Positions 10,184-20,683 of a stretch of DNA of 64,000 nucleotides are shown here, piece after piece. A program made the translations under genes and the position numbers. The DNA lies in the NCBI GenBank assembly GCA_943736015.1, contig OX031057.1:40696501-40760500 (forward strand). Direction: 5' to 3'. This DNA is from Tridacna crocea (lineage: Eukaryota > Mollusca > Bivalvia > Cardiida > Cardiidae). The first letter of the stretch is position 1; the number at the start of each line of letters is the position of its first letter. The notes beneath the pieces were generated by a model. That model was given only the letters and a program-made list of their open reading frames with translations, ran no database searches and was not told the origin of the DNA.

Positions 10184-10813
10184 ATGGCAACCGGAGGTAC
10201 ACAGAGAAATAAAGTGCAGCCGGCTCCCGGCGATCCGCCTGAAAACAGGGACCCAAACAATTTAAACAGTCATATAACAGTAGATTTTTATAGCGTATTA
10301 GGGGAACCAAAGGACGCGAAATCTTTCGATTGTGTGTGGGAATTTTCGGAGGTATTCTATGACTGTTTTATATCTTGTTCGTATAAGCTAGCCACTCTGT
10401 GCTGTGGGGTTTGCATCGCCATTTCCTGGGGAATAGACTTCGTCCCGACAATTTTCACTACCGTATGGTGCCTTACTCCATGTCATTCTCTGTTGTATAA
10501 TATTTGTACGTTATGGTGTAAAACATGCTGCACCATTATGGCTCGTTGTTTAATAGCTCCATGGTGCAAGTCATTCGCTTATTTATTCCACCATTTTGGT
10601 GATGGAACAAATCGAAGACCAGAATCACCCGATATTTTTCCGAAACCGAAAAAGAGGCCTCCGCCACCTTCTCAGCCCAAGCCTACCTCCCCTGTTGTGA
10701 AACCGGAAGAGTCAGAGAAGAAAGTAGTTCCGGTTCCTGTACGTGCTTCTATAGGAGACTACGACAAGGAGAAAATGGTGAAATCTGTCCGTCGACAAAT
10801 GATGCTTTATTAA
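10184..10813 (+). CDS. caveolin-like membrane scaffold protein
   Basis: A single uninterrupted frame of 209 residues. Caveolins insert a hairpin into the cytosolic face of the plasma membrane or Golgi, oligomerise, and shape caveolae. Residues 35-50 read FYSVLGEPKDAKSFDC, which matches the caveolin signature region (FEDVIAEP in vertebrates) followed by SFD-VW. Residues about 69-105 are the hydrophobic hairpin segment (LATLCCGVCIAISWG, FTTVWCLTPCHSLL). Residues 105-130 are rich in cysteine (WCKTCC, ARCLIAPWC), as in the palmitoylated C-terminal domain. Residues about 140-187 form an unusual Pro/Lys-rich tail (PKPKKRPPPPSQPKPTSP) that vertebrate CAV1 (178 residues) does not have. The ATG at 10184 has A at -3 and G at +4 and follows an in-frame stop at 10130. 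Family assignment rests on pattern recognition; the exact paralogue is not determinable. Confidence 0.85.
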   Translation: MATGGTQRNKVQPAPGDPPENRDPNNLNSHITVDFYSVLGEPKDAKSFDCVWEFSEVFYDCFISCSYKLATLCCGVCIAISWGIDFVPTIFTTVWCLTPCHSLLYNICTLWCKTCCTIMARCLIAPWCKSFAYLFHHFGDGTNRRPESPDIFPKPKKRPPPPSQPKPTSPVVKPEESEKKVVPVPVRASIGDYDKEKMVKSVRRQMMLY

Positions 10814-11332
10814 TTCAATGCCCTGAGTAATGCTATTAAAAGCAATTTTCGTTCAACGCTGAAACTTTAACATTAAACTGCTAAACGCGACTTGCAATGT
10901 ATTTTCGGATAATTTTCATCAAGATCCGAAGTCTTATCTTATCATAGGCCTCTGAAACTTCATTGGTCTATAAAGGGATAAAGAAATTTTCATTATCGGA
11001 CACTGTTACTATAAATAACACACTAAGGAATCCCTCTCTATTGTATATATCTTATTGAATACAATACAAAGAGAATCCCCTATGTACTATTTATAGTAAC
11101 AGTATTAATGAAACTTTGTAAATATATTCAGTGATATACAGGCGATGCACCAATGTGCTATGTATGTTCGATGATCGACCAAGGATAATTTTACTGTTCT
11201 GTGATAGACCAATAGAGCTTCAAAGGCCTGTGGTCTTAACAAGGTTAACAGTTGCACATGGTGGAAATCGTCTTGAAATCGCAACAGTTTGAAATTCATG
11301 CCCGCAATCTAAGGTGAAATCAGCAGAATAAA
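10814..11332. other. 3' flank of the caveolin-like gene with possible poly(A) signal
   Basis: No gene. An AATAAA on the plus strand at 11327-11332 could serve as the polyadenylation signal. The inverted repeat at 11001-11102 lies between it and the stop codon. Confidence 0.35.
11001..11102. repeat. imperfect inverted repeat
   Basis: Left arm CACTGTTACTATAAATA pairs with right arm TATTTATAGTAACAGT. Inner parts (GGAATCCCTCTCTATTGTAT against ATACAATACAAAGAGAATCC) pair with mismatches around a centre near 11,052. Confidence 0.75.
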
Positions 11333-11352
11333 GATTTTAAAAGAAAGCTAAA

Positions 11353-11467
11353 AGTAATAGAGCCATGCTCTGTGAAAAGGTGGTTTAATGCATTTGCAGA
11401 ACAGAATCGAGTTGGATCAGCTTGCACAGTCTGTGCACGCTGACATATACTGAAACCTTTGGCCATT
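11353..11467. repeat. family G fragment
   Basis: GCCATGCTCTGTGAAAAGG, then TTGGATCAGC and GCTGACATATACTGAAACC around TGCACAGTCTGTGCA. Confidence 0.6.
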
Positions 11468-11698
11468 TTAACCCTTTCCCAGACGTCGAATTTTGGACTT
11501 AATATATTTCAGAAACATCTGTAGACAATAGATTCAGAAATGTGCAAAGTGAACTTGAGCTCTCTGATGGGACAGAAAAAACTGTGGGAAAAGGAGAAAA
11601 TGCTGGTTACCAGCATTTTCTCCTTTTCCCACAGTGTTTTCAAAAGCCTTCTTTTCCAGGATCGTAAAAACACTTGGGATTGTTTGGTAAAGGGTTAA
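11468..11698. mobile_element. family A MITE
   Basis: TTAA both ends. Termini CCCTTTCCCAGACG and TTTGGTAAAGGG; long core palindrome with the outer pair ACTGTGGG/CCCACAGT, one of the most intact in the window. Confidence 0.9.
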
Positions 11699-11756
11699 CC
11701 GATGACCGTATATGTATTCAAAGGGTTATTTTGCGACAAGCTCCCATGTATAATGC

Positions 11757-12026
11757 ATAAGAACCGTGCTCTGCCAAAAGGGGGCTTTATGTATTTGCGT
11801 GATGCATGATACCAGGCTAAGTCATCACAAAATTATGGATCTATAAGAGCCACGTCTTAAAATATACGATTTTATCACGCGGTAGACTGGTTCTTTGACA
11901 ATCAAAATATTGACCTTTGACGAAAAGTTTCGGTACAGATCAGCCTGCATGTACTGGGCAGGTTGACCTGGGTCGATACTTTTCGTAGATACATTAAAAC
12001 CCCTTTTCACAAAGTAAGGCTCAATT
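11757..12026. mobile_element. family G element
   Basis: Ends AACCGTGCTCTGCC and AAAGTAAGGCTCA. It holds CAGATCAGCCTGC against GCAGGTTGACCTGGG. The internal layout matches 33,274-33,750 and 34,290-34,530. Confidence 0.65.
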
Positions 12027-12320
12027 ATCTAATTTATTCGATTCACGCAATGAACAATATATCGACAATCACTGAACATAACCAGTGTGAGGTATTTAGT
12101 ATAGTCATTATTCTATTCCTATAAGACTGCAACATTTTAAGGACTCACCCGATATCAATTTCCATGAAATTTGTCTGAAATCTTCCCACCAGACTTGTCG
12201 TTTTCTTTTTCAATAACAAATAATACAAAACAGAAATGATTTTTAAATACGAATACCAACCAACCTCACTCATAGTGCCCAGCTGGTCTGGTCATAGAAT
12301 CTACTTTCACATTTGTACAT

Positions 12321-12716
12321 CTTCGCGAGCCAAGTTTACGATCACTACGTGGATCTTACCTTGGCTGATTGAGCCTGATTTCGAAATTCCTGCGATGCGC
12401 CCTCTATTGGATGCTGGTTATTACTCCCCTTTACATCATATTTTTAAAAGCAAATAAAATATTGTTTTACAAACCGCTTACGAATACACATGAAGCGATA
12501 ACCAGACATCCACGTGGGTTTCCATGTTTACCTTCTATTCGAAAGGTAGCGACCTTGTTCTATTTTCATCAAAGATGAAATGCTATGAGCGATTTCATTC
12601 GTTGCAGCTAGAGCTGGCTGCATCCAATGAAAAAGTGTATCGGGTGAATGTCAAAATCAAGCTCGATCCGCCAAGGGTAGAGTAACGTAGTGAATCGTCA
12701 GCCTTGGCTTGCGAAG
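12321..12716. mobile_element. 396-bp TIR element, copy 1
   Basis: Starts CTTCGCGAGCCAAGTTTACG and ends CCTTGGCTTGCGAAG. The termini form an imperfect inverted repeat of about 45 bp. A second copy of exactly the same length lies at 22,839-23,234. Short open frames inside have no recognisable domain. Confidence 0.85.
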
Positions 12717-13080
12717 ACGGTGTTTGTATAGAATGTGCAGTAGTACTAACATAAATGATTGGCTCACTTGCACTTGGGTATTTGTCCAAGTGGTACATGA
12801 TTTTAAAATACTAAACCCCAACTCATCAACTGCATTACTTTTCGTCTTCCATGCTACTCTAAAGTTGCATCCATGTCTCCAGTTGTTATTGTTGTTATAA
12901 CGTAGTTGTTCTTGTTTTATATTGTTATGTTTGATAAAGTGATATGACGAAGATTGAAGAGCAACAAAGACTTTCGTGGAAAAAGAATAGCGATTTACTT
13001 TTTTTGGGTAAATCATTAATCTTTGGTAATCTTATCAAATATCCAGTGAAAAAAAAAAGGCATTATCACCTAAGTACCGC
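12717..13080. other. no gene or repeat recognised
   Basis: Contains several short runs of T and A and a (GTT)n-like patch near 12,880; nothing else supported. Confidence 0.5.
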
Positions 13081-13309
13081 TTAACTCTTTACCACACGAG
13101 AAAATTTTAGACTGGTTCAAATTGAGAGCATTTACAGATGACAAAATAAAGGTGACTGAAAAATTGAAATTTGTTCTGGGAAGGGTAGAAAACACTGTGG
13201 GAAAAGGAGAAAATGCTGGTTACCAGCATTTTCTCCTTTTCCCACAGTGTTTTCAAAAGGCTTCTTTCTCAGGGGCGTCAAAAGTAGGGATTGTGTGGTA
13301 ATGGGTTAA
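13081..13309. mobile_element. family A MITE, full length
   Basis: 229 bp from TTAA to TTAA. Termini CTCTTTACCACACGA and TGTGTGGTAATGGG; core with the outer pair ACTGTGGG/CCCACAGT. Confidence 0.9.
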
Positions 13310-13353
13310 CTGATAGGTATAAACTTATACAGTGTAGATATTTATAGTATCAC

Positions 13354-13616
13354 TTAACCCTCTTTACCAAACAAACCCTGGTTTTTACAACCCTGAGGTA
13401 TATGCCTTCTGAAAACATTGTGGGAAAAGGAGAAAATGCTGGTTACCAGCATTTTCTCCTTTTCCCACAATGTTTTCTCAGCATTTTCTCCTTTTCCCAC
13501 AATGTTTTCTACCTTGCTGGAAACAAATTTTAATTTTTGAGCTAAGTTCCTTTTTTTGTCTCCTAGTGCTTTCAATTTCGACCAGTCTAAAAATTTGTTG
13601 TTTAGTAAAGGGTTAA
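13354..13616. mobile_element. family A MITE with duplicated palindrome half
   Basis: TTAA-bounded and about 34 bp longer than the standard form, because the right arm of the core (CAGCATTTTCTCCTTTTCCC to TGTTTTCT) is present twice in tandem. Confidence 0.88.
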
Positions 13617-13669
13617 CAAAGGGGAAAAGGGGATTAGCATTAGCTAGATGTGTATCGAGCCTCTATTGT

Positions 13670-13735
13670 CTTTTACGAATAGTAAAGTCAAGATCAGACG
13701 CACAGTCTGATCTTGGTCTACACTGTGTGATGTCC
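13670..13735. repeat. family E core fragment
   Basis: TCAAGATCAGACGCACAG followed by TCTGATCTTGGTCTACACTG. Confidence 0.7.
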
Positions 13736-13799
13736 ACGTCTTTGATTGAACTTTACTTTATCCACTACATGAATGCTATTATCAATTATTTGAGCTCTG

Positions 13800-13920
13800 A
13801 TGTGTGAAAAAGAGGGGCTTAATCATCCGCAAAAAGTATCGACTCAAGTCTGCCTGCGCGAACTGCGCAGACTGACATGGGTCGACACTTTTGCTACTAG
13901 TCAATATTCAACATGTCTAA
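13800..13920. repeat. family G fragment
   Basis: AAAAAGTATCGACTCAAGTC pairs with GACATGGGTCGACACTTTTG around TGCGCGAACTGCGCA. Confidence 0.7.
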
Positions 13921-14584
13921 GGACTGTTTTACCTAAAGATTCAGGCAGTTCTTAGACAATATCTTAGACAAAATGAACGAAAAGATCCATAATTATTTGA
14001 CTCCCGTGGTATAATATATCGCTGAGTAGCATTTGACCCCCTATTGCCAGTGCGCCCTTCAATTATACATGAAAATTGTTCTACAGAAAAATTGAAAGGA
14101 GTGAAGTAACTGATATTTTTTAAATATTTATTTTAATTATAAGTGCTATATATATTTTTCTGTGATATGTCATCAACTAGAACTGTCTGTCAAACTGTCA
14201 AATAATAAAATAAGAGACCCTGCTTTTATTGACAGATGGCTTCTTCGAGATCGCTTGTAATAGTTATACATATTGACTGTTTTCCAAGTCTGTAAAATAG
14301 CTGTAATGGCTGAAATAATATTTGGGTTATAGAAGCTTTTAAATCATAAGTTTTTGCAAGTCTTTTCGAATGCAATTGAAATTTAATCTTTACTAGGGAC
14401 ATAAAGAAAAGTTAATATCATAGCACTGTCCCACAAGATGATTTTTTTTCACTAATTCGTCTTAAACAAAGTTTTAAGCATATAGCTGCTGACGATTAGG
14501 ATCAACAATAATTAGGTTTCTGATTTTCTACAGTCTAATTTTGACCTACGCTGTCTACAAAGAGCTATTTAAAATGAAAATGGC
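13921..14584. other. no gene seen
   Basis: AT-rich DNA without exon-like frames or recognised repeats. Confidence 0.5.
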
Positions 14585-14772
14585 TACTAACTCTCTACCA
14601 GATAAAAAAGGATTTCTGAACAACTTGAAACCATTTGCCGGCCAAAAATCAATCAAACTGCTGATCAAATAATTGAATATTTCTTTGATGTAGTAAAAGA
14701 AATATGCGGAAAAAGGAGAAAATGCTGGTTACCCCTAGTGTTGTTGAAACTCGAAATTATGTGGTAATGGAT
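14585..14772. repeat. decayed family A MITE
   Basis: CTCTCTACCAGATAAAAAAGG, left arm GGAAAAAGGAGAAAATGCTGG, then the right arm is missing; ends ATGTGGTAATGG. Confidence 0.55.
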
Positions 14773-14801
14773 TTCAAAGGAACTGTGATATGAGTTAAAC
14801 C

Positions 14802-15019
14802 TTAACCTGCAAAGCGCGAGTCAAGGTCCTTTTACGGACATTTAGATCAAAATCAGACTACAGAGACTATGCAGTCTGATCTTGAGCCTACACTGTCTGT
14901 ATTGAGATATCCCCCCTCCCCCAATTAAAAAAACCTTTAAAGTAGCAAAATTATGGTTTTTACTTGGTTTTACTTGGCTTGGAAGTTTTATTTCAATTAT
15001 TTAGCAGGATCTTGCTTAA
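14802..15019. mobile_element. family E MITE
   Basis: 218 bp between TTAA copies. Begins CCTGCAAAGCGCGAGTC, core ATCAGACTACAG/TGCAGTCTGAT, ends TTAGCAGGATCTTGC. Confidence 0.8.
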
Positions 15020-15131
15020 ACGGCTTAAAAAGTACATGTATTTTTTTCTTATTCAATTCGTGATTGAAATGTTTGTTTTTATACTTAAAGTTTGAGGTAA
15101 AAATGTGGGAGTATTTATTTATTCTTTATTT

Positions 15132-15343
15132 AACCCTTTAACGTGACAGATATATTTAGGTGGATCTGTATACAGTGCATAAACAGATCAGGTGGCATAA
15201 ACCATGCAATCTGATCTTGTATCTACACGATCCAGTACATACAGATATCCTGACCTAAAACAGCTGTGAAAGTCTGTTATTTTTGGATCTCTTTTTCGAA
15301 GAGAAATTCTCTACAGACAAAGGTTACCATTCTAAGGTTTAAC
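15132..15343. repeat. divergent E-like repeat
   Basis: TTAACCCTTTAACGTGACAG start, CAGATCAGGTGGCAT/ATGCAATCTGATC in the centre and CTAAGGTTTAA at the end. The link to family E is tentative. Confidence 0.4.
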
Positions 15344-15384
15344 GCCACTCTTTACTAGACTACAGAAGTTTAGACTTGATCCGT

Positions 15385-15613
15385 TTAACCCTTTCCCAAA
15401 CAATCCCTGGTTTTTACGGGTCTAGAATAGTAGCCTTTTGAAAACATTGCGGGAAAAGGAGAAAATGCTGGTAACCAGCATTTTCTCCTTTTCCCACAAT
15501 GTTTTCTACCCTATTATAGACAGAAATCATCTTTTCAGCAAGAGTTGAATTGTCATCTGCAAATGCTTTCAATTTGGTCTAATCCAAAAGTTTGTCGTTT
15601 GGGAAAGGGTTAA
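15385..15613. mobile_element. family A MITE (CCCAAACAATCCCTGG subtype), full length
   Basis: 229 bp. Inverted termini CCCTTTCCCAAACAATC and CGTTTGGGAAAGGG; core around GCTGGTAACCAGC. Confidence 0.92.
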
Positions 15614-16244
15614 AAGCCCCAGCAATGGACATATTAAATGTGTCTATGTTTTAACTGCACTCGGAAAGTGTACACAAAATTGTCGGAAATGTAAAAAATA
15701 CTGTTTACCAACATATTTCTTTTCCCATGTTTGATTGCTGTCGTCAAAACACGGAAATATGGAGTAAATGGTTAAATTCCGTTACGTTCTTTATGTAACT
15801 ATCCATTTTCTATATTGATCGTTTTTTTTTTTTACCTGAAGTAATCTTATAAACCGCCATACATCAAGAGTTAATTCAAATTCATGAAAAAAAAAAATCA
15901 GAAATTACACAAATGGCAAACATTAAAAGAAAAGTAGAAATTAACCAGTACGAATAAAGGGTTATCCTTTTGTAATAATGTTTTCAAATGGTTTAGAATA
16001 AAATTGTCCGCAGATGATAATGTTTTACCTGTGAAAATAATCCCGACTATGAAAAGAATCTTTACAAAAAAAAAAATTGTGTGAGGAGAAAGTACTGCCT
16101 ATCTGCATTTTGTTTTCTCCTTTTTCTTGATTTGTTTTTTTATCCATCTTAGATGATTTAGATAGATCCCGTTGTTTAGGTATACCATTAGGTATTAGTA
16201 AATTTAGTAAACGTGTCGATTGCTTTGAAATTGGGCAGGTTAAC
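15614..16244. other. gene-free, scattered MITE debris
   Basis: Only weak traces of decayed TTAA elements (for example ACATATTTCTTTTCCC near 15,710 and TGCATTTTGTTTTCTCC near 16,105) among poly-A and poly-T runs. Confidence 0.4.
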
Positions 16245-16325
16245 CTTTAGGCAGCTAAACGCGACCTACTGACCTTTTGCCGACAGTGTAGATTAAGATC
16301 AGACAGCACAGAATGTCCTATTAGG
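16245..16325. repeat. family E left part
   Basis: TTAGGCAGCTAAACGCGACC then GATTAAGATCAGACAGCACA; broken off after the left half of the palindrome. Confidence 0.65.
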
Positions 16326-16388
16326 AGATATAATTTTGCAAGAAGGAATCAGCATCATTTGGGCTTTCACCATCAGCTTGAGTTTCAT

Positions 16389-16621
16389 TTAACTCATTAC
16401 CAAACGATAAAATTTTAGGTTTGTCAAAATTGAAAGGAATTGCAGACGACAAAATAAAAGGGACTGGAAATTTGAAAGTTGTTTTTGTGAAGGGTGGAAA
16501 ACATTGTGGGAAAAGGAGAAAATGCTGGTTACCAGCATTTTCTCCTTTATCCTCAATGTTTTCTAAAGGCTTCTTTCTCAGGGGCGTCAGAAGTAGGGAC
16601 TGTGTGGTAATTGGTTTTAAG
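16389..16621. mobile_element. family A MITE
   Basis: TTAA then CTCATTACCAAACGATA; core around GCTGGTTACCAGC; right end GTGTGGTAATTGG slightly eroded. Confidence 0.82.
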
Positions 16622-16694
16622 TTATTCATCAGAATAATTTTTTGTCCTTGGGTAATGTTCTACGTGAAGTGACCGTTTCTAATCACCCTAAAGA

Positions 16695-16923
16695 TTAACT
16701 CTTTACCAAATGACAAAATTTTAGACAGGTTCAAAATTAAAGCACTTGCGGACGACAAAATAAATGTAAACCAAAAATTGAAATTTGTTTCAAGCAAAGC
16801 AGAAAACATTGTGGGAAAAGGAGAAAATGCTGGTTACCAGCATTTTCTCCTTTTCCCACAATGTTTTCAAAAGGCTTCTATCTCAGGGTCTTAAAAACCA
16901 GTAATTGTTTGGTATAGGGTTAA
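16695..16923. mobile_element. family A MITE, full length
   Basis: 229 bp. Termini CTCTTTACCAAATGAC and GTTTGGTATAGGG; its right TTAA is also the left TTAA of the next element. Confidence 0.9.
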
Positions 16924-17132
16924 CTCCTTCACTGCCAACAGTATACCACGACCTCTGTCAACGGCTGAAAATATAATCTACTGAAACTTAGAAAGATTTT
17001 TTTCCTCAAAAGGCTTGTCTAAAAAGGCGGACGACATAGATCCAAGATCAGACTGCACGTTCTGTGCAGTCTGATCTTGATCTATGCTGTCCCCAAAGGT
17101 CACTGTTTTACTATCGGCTCTGAAAGGATTAA
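16920..17132. mobile_element. family E MITE sharing a TTAA with its neighbour
   Basis: Starts CTCCTTCACTGCCAACAG, palindrome ATCAGACTGCACGTTCTGTG with GCAGTCTGATCTTGATC, ends GAAAGGATTAA. Confidence 0.85.
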
Positions 17133-17205
17133 GTCCAAAACAGAATATTAAGTTCGGACAATGTTGAGTTCAGGTCAGGAGTGAAGATTACGACACGGCA
17201 TGGGT

Positions 17206-17434
17206 TTAACCCATTACCACACAATCCCTACTTTTGACGCCCCTGAGTAAGAAGCCTTTTGAAAACACTGTAGGAAAAGGAGAAAATGCTGGTAACCAGC
17301 ATTTTCTCCTTTTCCCACAGTGTTTTCTACCCTTCCCAGAACAAATTTCATTTTTTCAGTCGCCTTTATTTTGTTGTCTGCAAATGCTTTCAATTTGGAC
17401 CAGTCTAAAATTTTGTCGTGTGGTAAAGAGTTAA
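17206..17434. mobile_element. family A MITE, full length
   Basis: 229 bp. Termini CCCATTACCACACAATCCC and TCGTGTGGTAAAGAG; core around GCTGGTAACCAGC. Confidence 0.9.
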
Positions 17435-17500
17435 TCCCTGTTTGTGTTAGGTTGATTATGGCGAACAGAGAAACTTCAATTCTCCGTGGTGGAAGAGAGA

Positions 17501-17533
17501 TAGACAGACAGACAAACAGACAGACAGGCGGAC
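17501..17533. repeat. (GACA)n-like simple repeat
   Basis: Imperfect run of AGACAGACAGACAAACAGAC. Confidence 0.8.
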
Positions 17534-18009
17534 AGAGCGAGTTTTTACTACACACCAGTGGCCAAGAATATAGCAAGATAAGATGAAACCATTAACTATG
17601 GTCTTTGGTCTTGGTCTAGCTTCCAGGTAGGCCTAATCGGTTATTTTGTTCGTTTTTTTTTTTCCAAAGAAGCTGCACCGTCAAAAACTGGTATCCTTGG
17701 GTTTCTTGGCCTCAGCCGGGCTACACTTCTGCACACGTACACACGTATGCCTAGGTTTAAGGTGTAGGCTTCCAAATAGATTCATCTTGAATTCCATTAT
17801 TATTCCACATTAGTAGCTTGCCGTCAGGTACCTATAATTTCTCTTTCTATCTCACCCTTTTCGTATCAAGATCTGTAATGTCCATTATAGCTAGTTTTAG
17901 TTTAAACATATATTATACATCGATTGAGAGACAAGTTCTAACAACTTATACTAATTTCTCTCGATTCTGCTTCCTGGAAACCTCACTAGTAATCGCGCCG
18001 AATGTATGG

Positions 18010-18108
18010 GCCAAGAACAATCCCAAAGTTGACATCCGCTCCCGGGTATCGAACTCAGGAACTTATGGTTACGAGGCCGACGTTCTACCCCACAGCCATG
18101 GACACCAA
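18010..18108 (-). mobile_element. tRNA-derived SINE, type 2
   Basis: On the minus strand: GGTGTCCATGGCTGTGGGG, an anticodon-arm-like CCTCGTAACC, and a B-box GAGTTCGATACCC. It reads like a decayed Thr-type tRNA head and has a relative at 62,740-62,810. It is not an intact tRNA gene: the acceptor stem does not close. Confidence 0.6.
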
Positions 18109-18801
18109 ACATGCTAGTTTTGATAAAGAAATGCGAAAAAATGATTTTGAAAAAAAAAAACAAAGGGACCGGACTGGAGCCCAAGCTATGCAAGATAATT
18201 CACAAAAAAGATCCTTGGTTTGACTGAGATTATCTATTCCATTACGACTGGTTCAGTGTTTCTGACATTGTATAGCTTATTGAATTTAACAAAGCGAATA
18301 AACTAGAGGCCTAAGCTACAATAAACATTGTCCTATGTGAAGCAAAACTGTGAAGTGCCGTTGAATCAAACGTAATGACGTATTATTCGGTTTATTCCCT
18401 CTTGGACAAGTTTCGATGCTCTATAGTGACAACTTCATGCATAAAAAAAGTACAAAAAAAAAATCCAAAAACAAATTATACTACAATAAACCTTTTATAT
18501 ATGGCCCTTTTTAGCGTCATCTTTGGTAAACACAATTGGGTATGATTTCCATAAATTGCATTAGAATAATAGTCTTTGAAATGATATTTCCAAATATGAA
18601 TGCATCGTAATAGGTGGTTAATAGCACGTAATACCTTAAAATTAGGAACCGATTTAGCAAGTAGGTTTATTTTTACAATATCCGGAAGCTACATTACGTC
18701 CATCGATTCGAGAAATTGCTAAAAAACGAAAATATTTCTCGTTTTATCACTCTCATGACACTGACTGGCTTCCATTGCACTTGGACATTATTTGCCACAC
18801 A
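18109..18801. other. no gene seen
   Basis: AT-rich, with poly-A tracts; no recognised repeat. Confidence 0.5.
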
Positions 18802-18880
18802 TCGTCTGTTTACTTCAAAAACCTCGTAACTACAGCTTGTAACAAGCTGTAGTTACGAGGTTTTGGAAGTAAACCGACGA
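18802..18880. repeat. near-perfect 39-bp-arm hairpin
   Basis: Arms 18802-18840 and 18842-18880 pair with two mismatches around a single unpaired base at 18841; centre CAGCTTGTAACAAGCTG. It is not a member of the MITE families seen elsewhere in the window. Confidence 0.9.
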
Positions 18881-18890
18881 CATTTCAACC

Positions 18891-19092
18891 TTAATCCTGC
18901 CAAATAAGTGAAATGAAACTATCAAGCCGAGAGCAAAAACCAAAATTTTGCTAATTCATTTTTTTTCTTTTAAGAAAATAATTATGTCCTTACCGGAGGG
19001 TATAGACTAGACAGCACATTCTGTGCAGTCTGATCTTGATCTACCCTGTCAACAATAGGTCAGTAAGTCAGTAAGTATAGCCTTACGGTTAA
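18891..19092. mobile_element. family E MITE, reverse orientation
   Basis: TTAA then TCCTGCCAAATAAGTGAAAT at the left, palindrome CAGCACATTCTGTGCAGTC, ending TATAGCCTTACGGTTAA. Confidence 0.8.
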
Positions 19093-19291
19093 TTTCTTGC
19101 CATCGCAAAAAAATATATAATAAGGGTAAAACAAGAAATCACAGCAGATAAATTCTATGACTTTCTATGAATCGTAATATCAGACAGCTTAAGTGTTTTT
19201 CTATTTATTTTGTCAATGATCTATTCGATGATAAGCGAGGGGTCCAGAGATTTTTTCGTAAACGTTATCAATATTGAAAGAGAGAGGGGCA

Positions 19292-19523
19292 AAGTTCAAC
19301 TTTTTACCAAACGACAAAATTTTTGACTCGTCCAAATTGGACCCATTTGCAGACGACAAAATTAATGCAACTCAAAAATTGAATTTTGTTTTGGGCAGGG
19401 CAGAAAACATTGTGGAAAAGGAGAAAATGCTGGTTACCAGCATTTTCTCCTTTTCCCACGATGTTTTCAAAAGCCTTCTTTCTCAGGGAGTTTAAAAGGC
19501 GGGATTGTGTGGTAAAGGGTTAA
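19292..19523. mobile_element. family A MITE
   Basis: Left end CTTTTTACCAAACGAC (TTAA mutated to TCAA), core around GCTGGTTACCAGC, right end GTGTGGTAAAGGGTTAA. Confidence 0.82.
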
Positions 19524-20023
19524 GTCATGAAAAGCAGTCGACCAGACACCAATATTGATAATTCTAAGTTTGATCAATATGAAAGCATTTGCAGACGACA
19601 AAGTGAAATGGCTCGAATGATAGGGTTTGTCCTAGCCTGGCATTCAGGCCCTGCATTTAAGTCATTCTAAAGAAACAAGGTACACAACTACAACAAAGTC
19701 ACAGACATATGTGTTGTTACTTGCCCTTCTTCTGAAATACAAGCGTTAAATCAGACACTCAGAAGATTTAGAACACAGAGTTTTCGTTTTTCAATTTTAC
19801 TTGATGATTTTGTTTTAATGAAAAGGCTCTATCTGACGGACTGACACCAGTCTAGGTTTGTCTGTAAAAGGGTGGAAAATATGGTTGGGTTTCTTAAAAA
19901 GCCATTTTCCACTTAAAGCTCATTCAAACACTGAATATTCAATAAAGTGTCAGACACTTCAGAGCCTACCCTACATATTGGTGAAACCTAGAACATACAT
20001 GAATACTAGAAGGCTGAAAAAAA
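19524..20023. other. gene-free, one family A arm trace
   Basis: GAAAGCATTTGCAGACGAC near 19,580 is the inner arm of a family A copy; the rest shows nothing recognisable. Confidence 0.45.
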
Positions 20024-20241
20024 TTAACCCTTAGGCTGCCAAGCTACTGACCTCTTGCTGACCTCTTGCAGACAGCGTAGATCAAAATCAGACTGCACAG
20101 AACGTGCAGTCTGATCTTGAATCTACACTATCCGATTGGGAGATATTATTCCCTGAATCATGTCATTGAAATAACAATATTGTGGTTTTTAACTATCAAT
20201 TGAACATTTTAATTTTAGTTACGTAGCAGAACAAGGGTTAA
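20024..20241. mobile_element. family E MITE, full length (218 bp)
   Basis: TTAACCCTTAGGCTGCC to AACAAGGGTTAA with palindrome ATCAGACTGCACAG/TGCAGTCTGAT. Confidence 0.88.
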
Positions 20242-20450
20242 TCCTTGTCATACTAAATAACTAAAATAATTTTTTAATTCGATGATAAAAATCTAAATAT
20301 TGTTATTTCAAGGTTATGTTTTGGGGAATATAATATCTCCTTATCGGACAGTGCAGATCAAAGATCAGACTGCACGTTCTGTGCAGTCTGATCTTGATCT
20401 ACAATGTCCGCAAAAGGTCAGTGAGACGCGATACGCATCCAAAGGGTTAA
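20238..20450. mobile_element. family E MITE, inverted, sharing a TTAA
   Basis: Opposite orientation to the preceding copy and starting at its terminal TTAA; ends GCATCCAAAGGGTTAA. Confidence 0.88.
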
Positions 20451-20683
20451 CATTTGCCACTCTACCTGGAGTTTTAGCGACACTGAAGTCTTTTGAAGAC
20501 TTTAAAAGAAAGGACTGATTGATTGATCATTATTGTGTTAAACGCCGTTTCCCACATTATTTCGGTTATATCGAGACGGCCTGTGTACCTATATATGCCT
20601 TCGTGGAATTTCTGTTGACAGTAAAGTGCAATGTTCTTCCAAAGGCTCTAGCTGCTTTTGTCGAAACTCCATATAATGACAAA

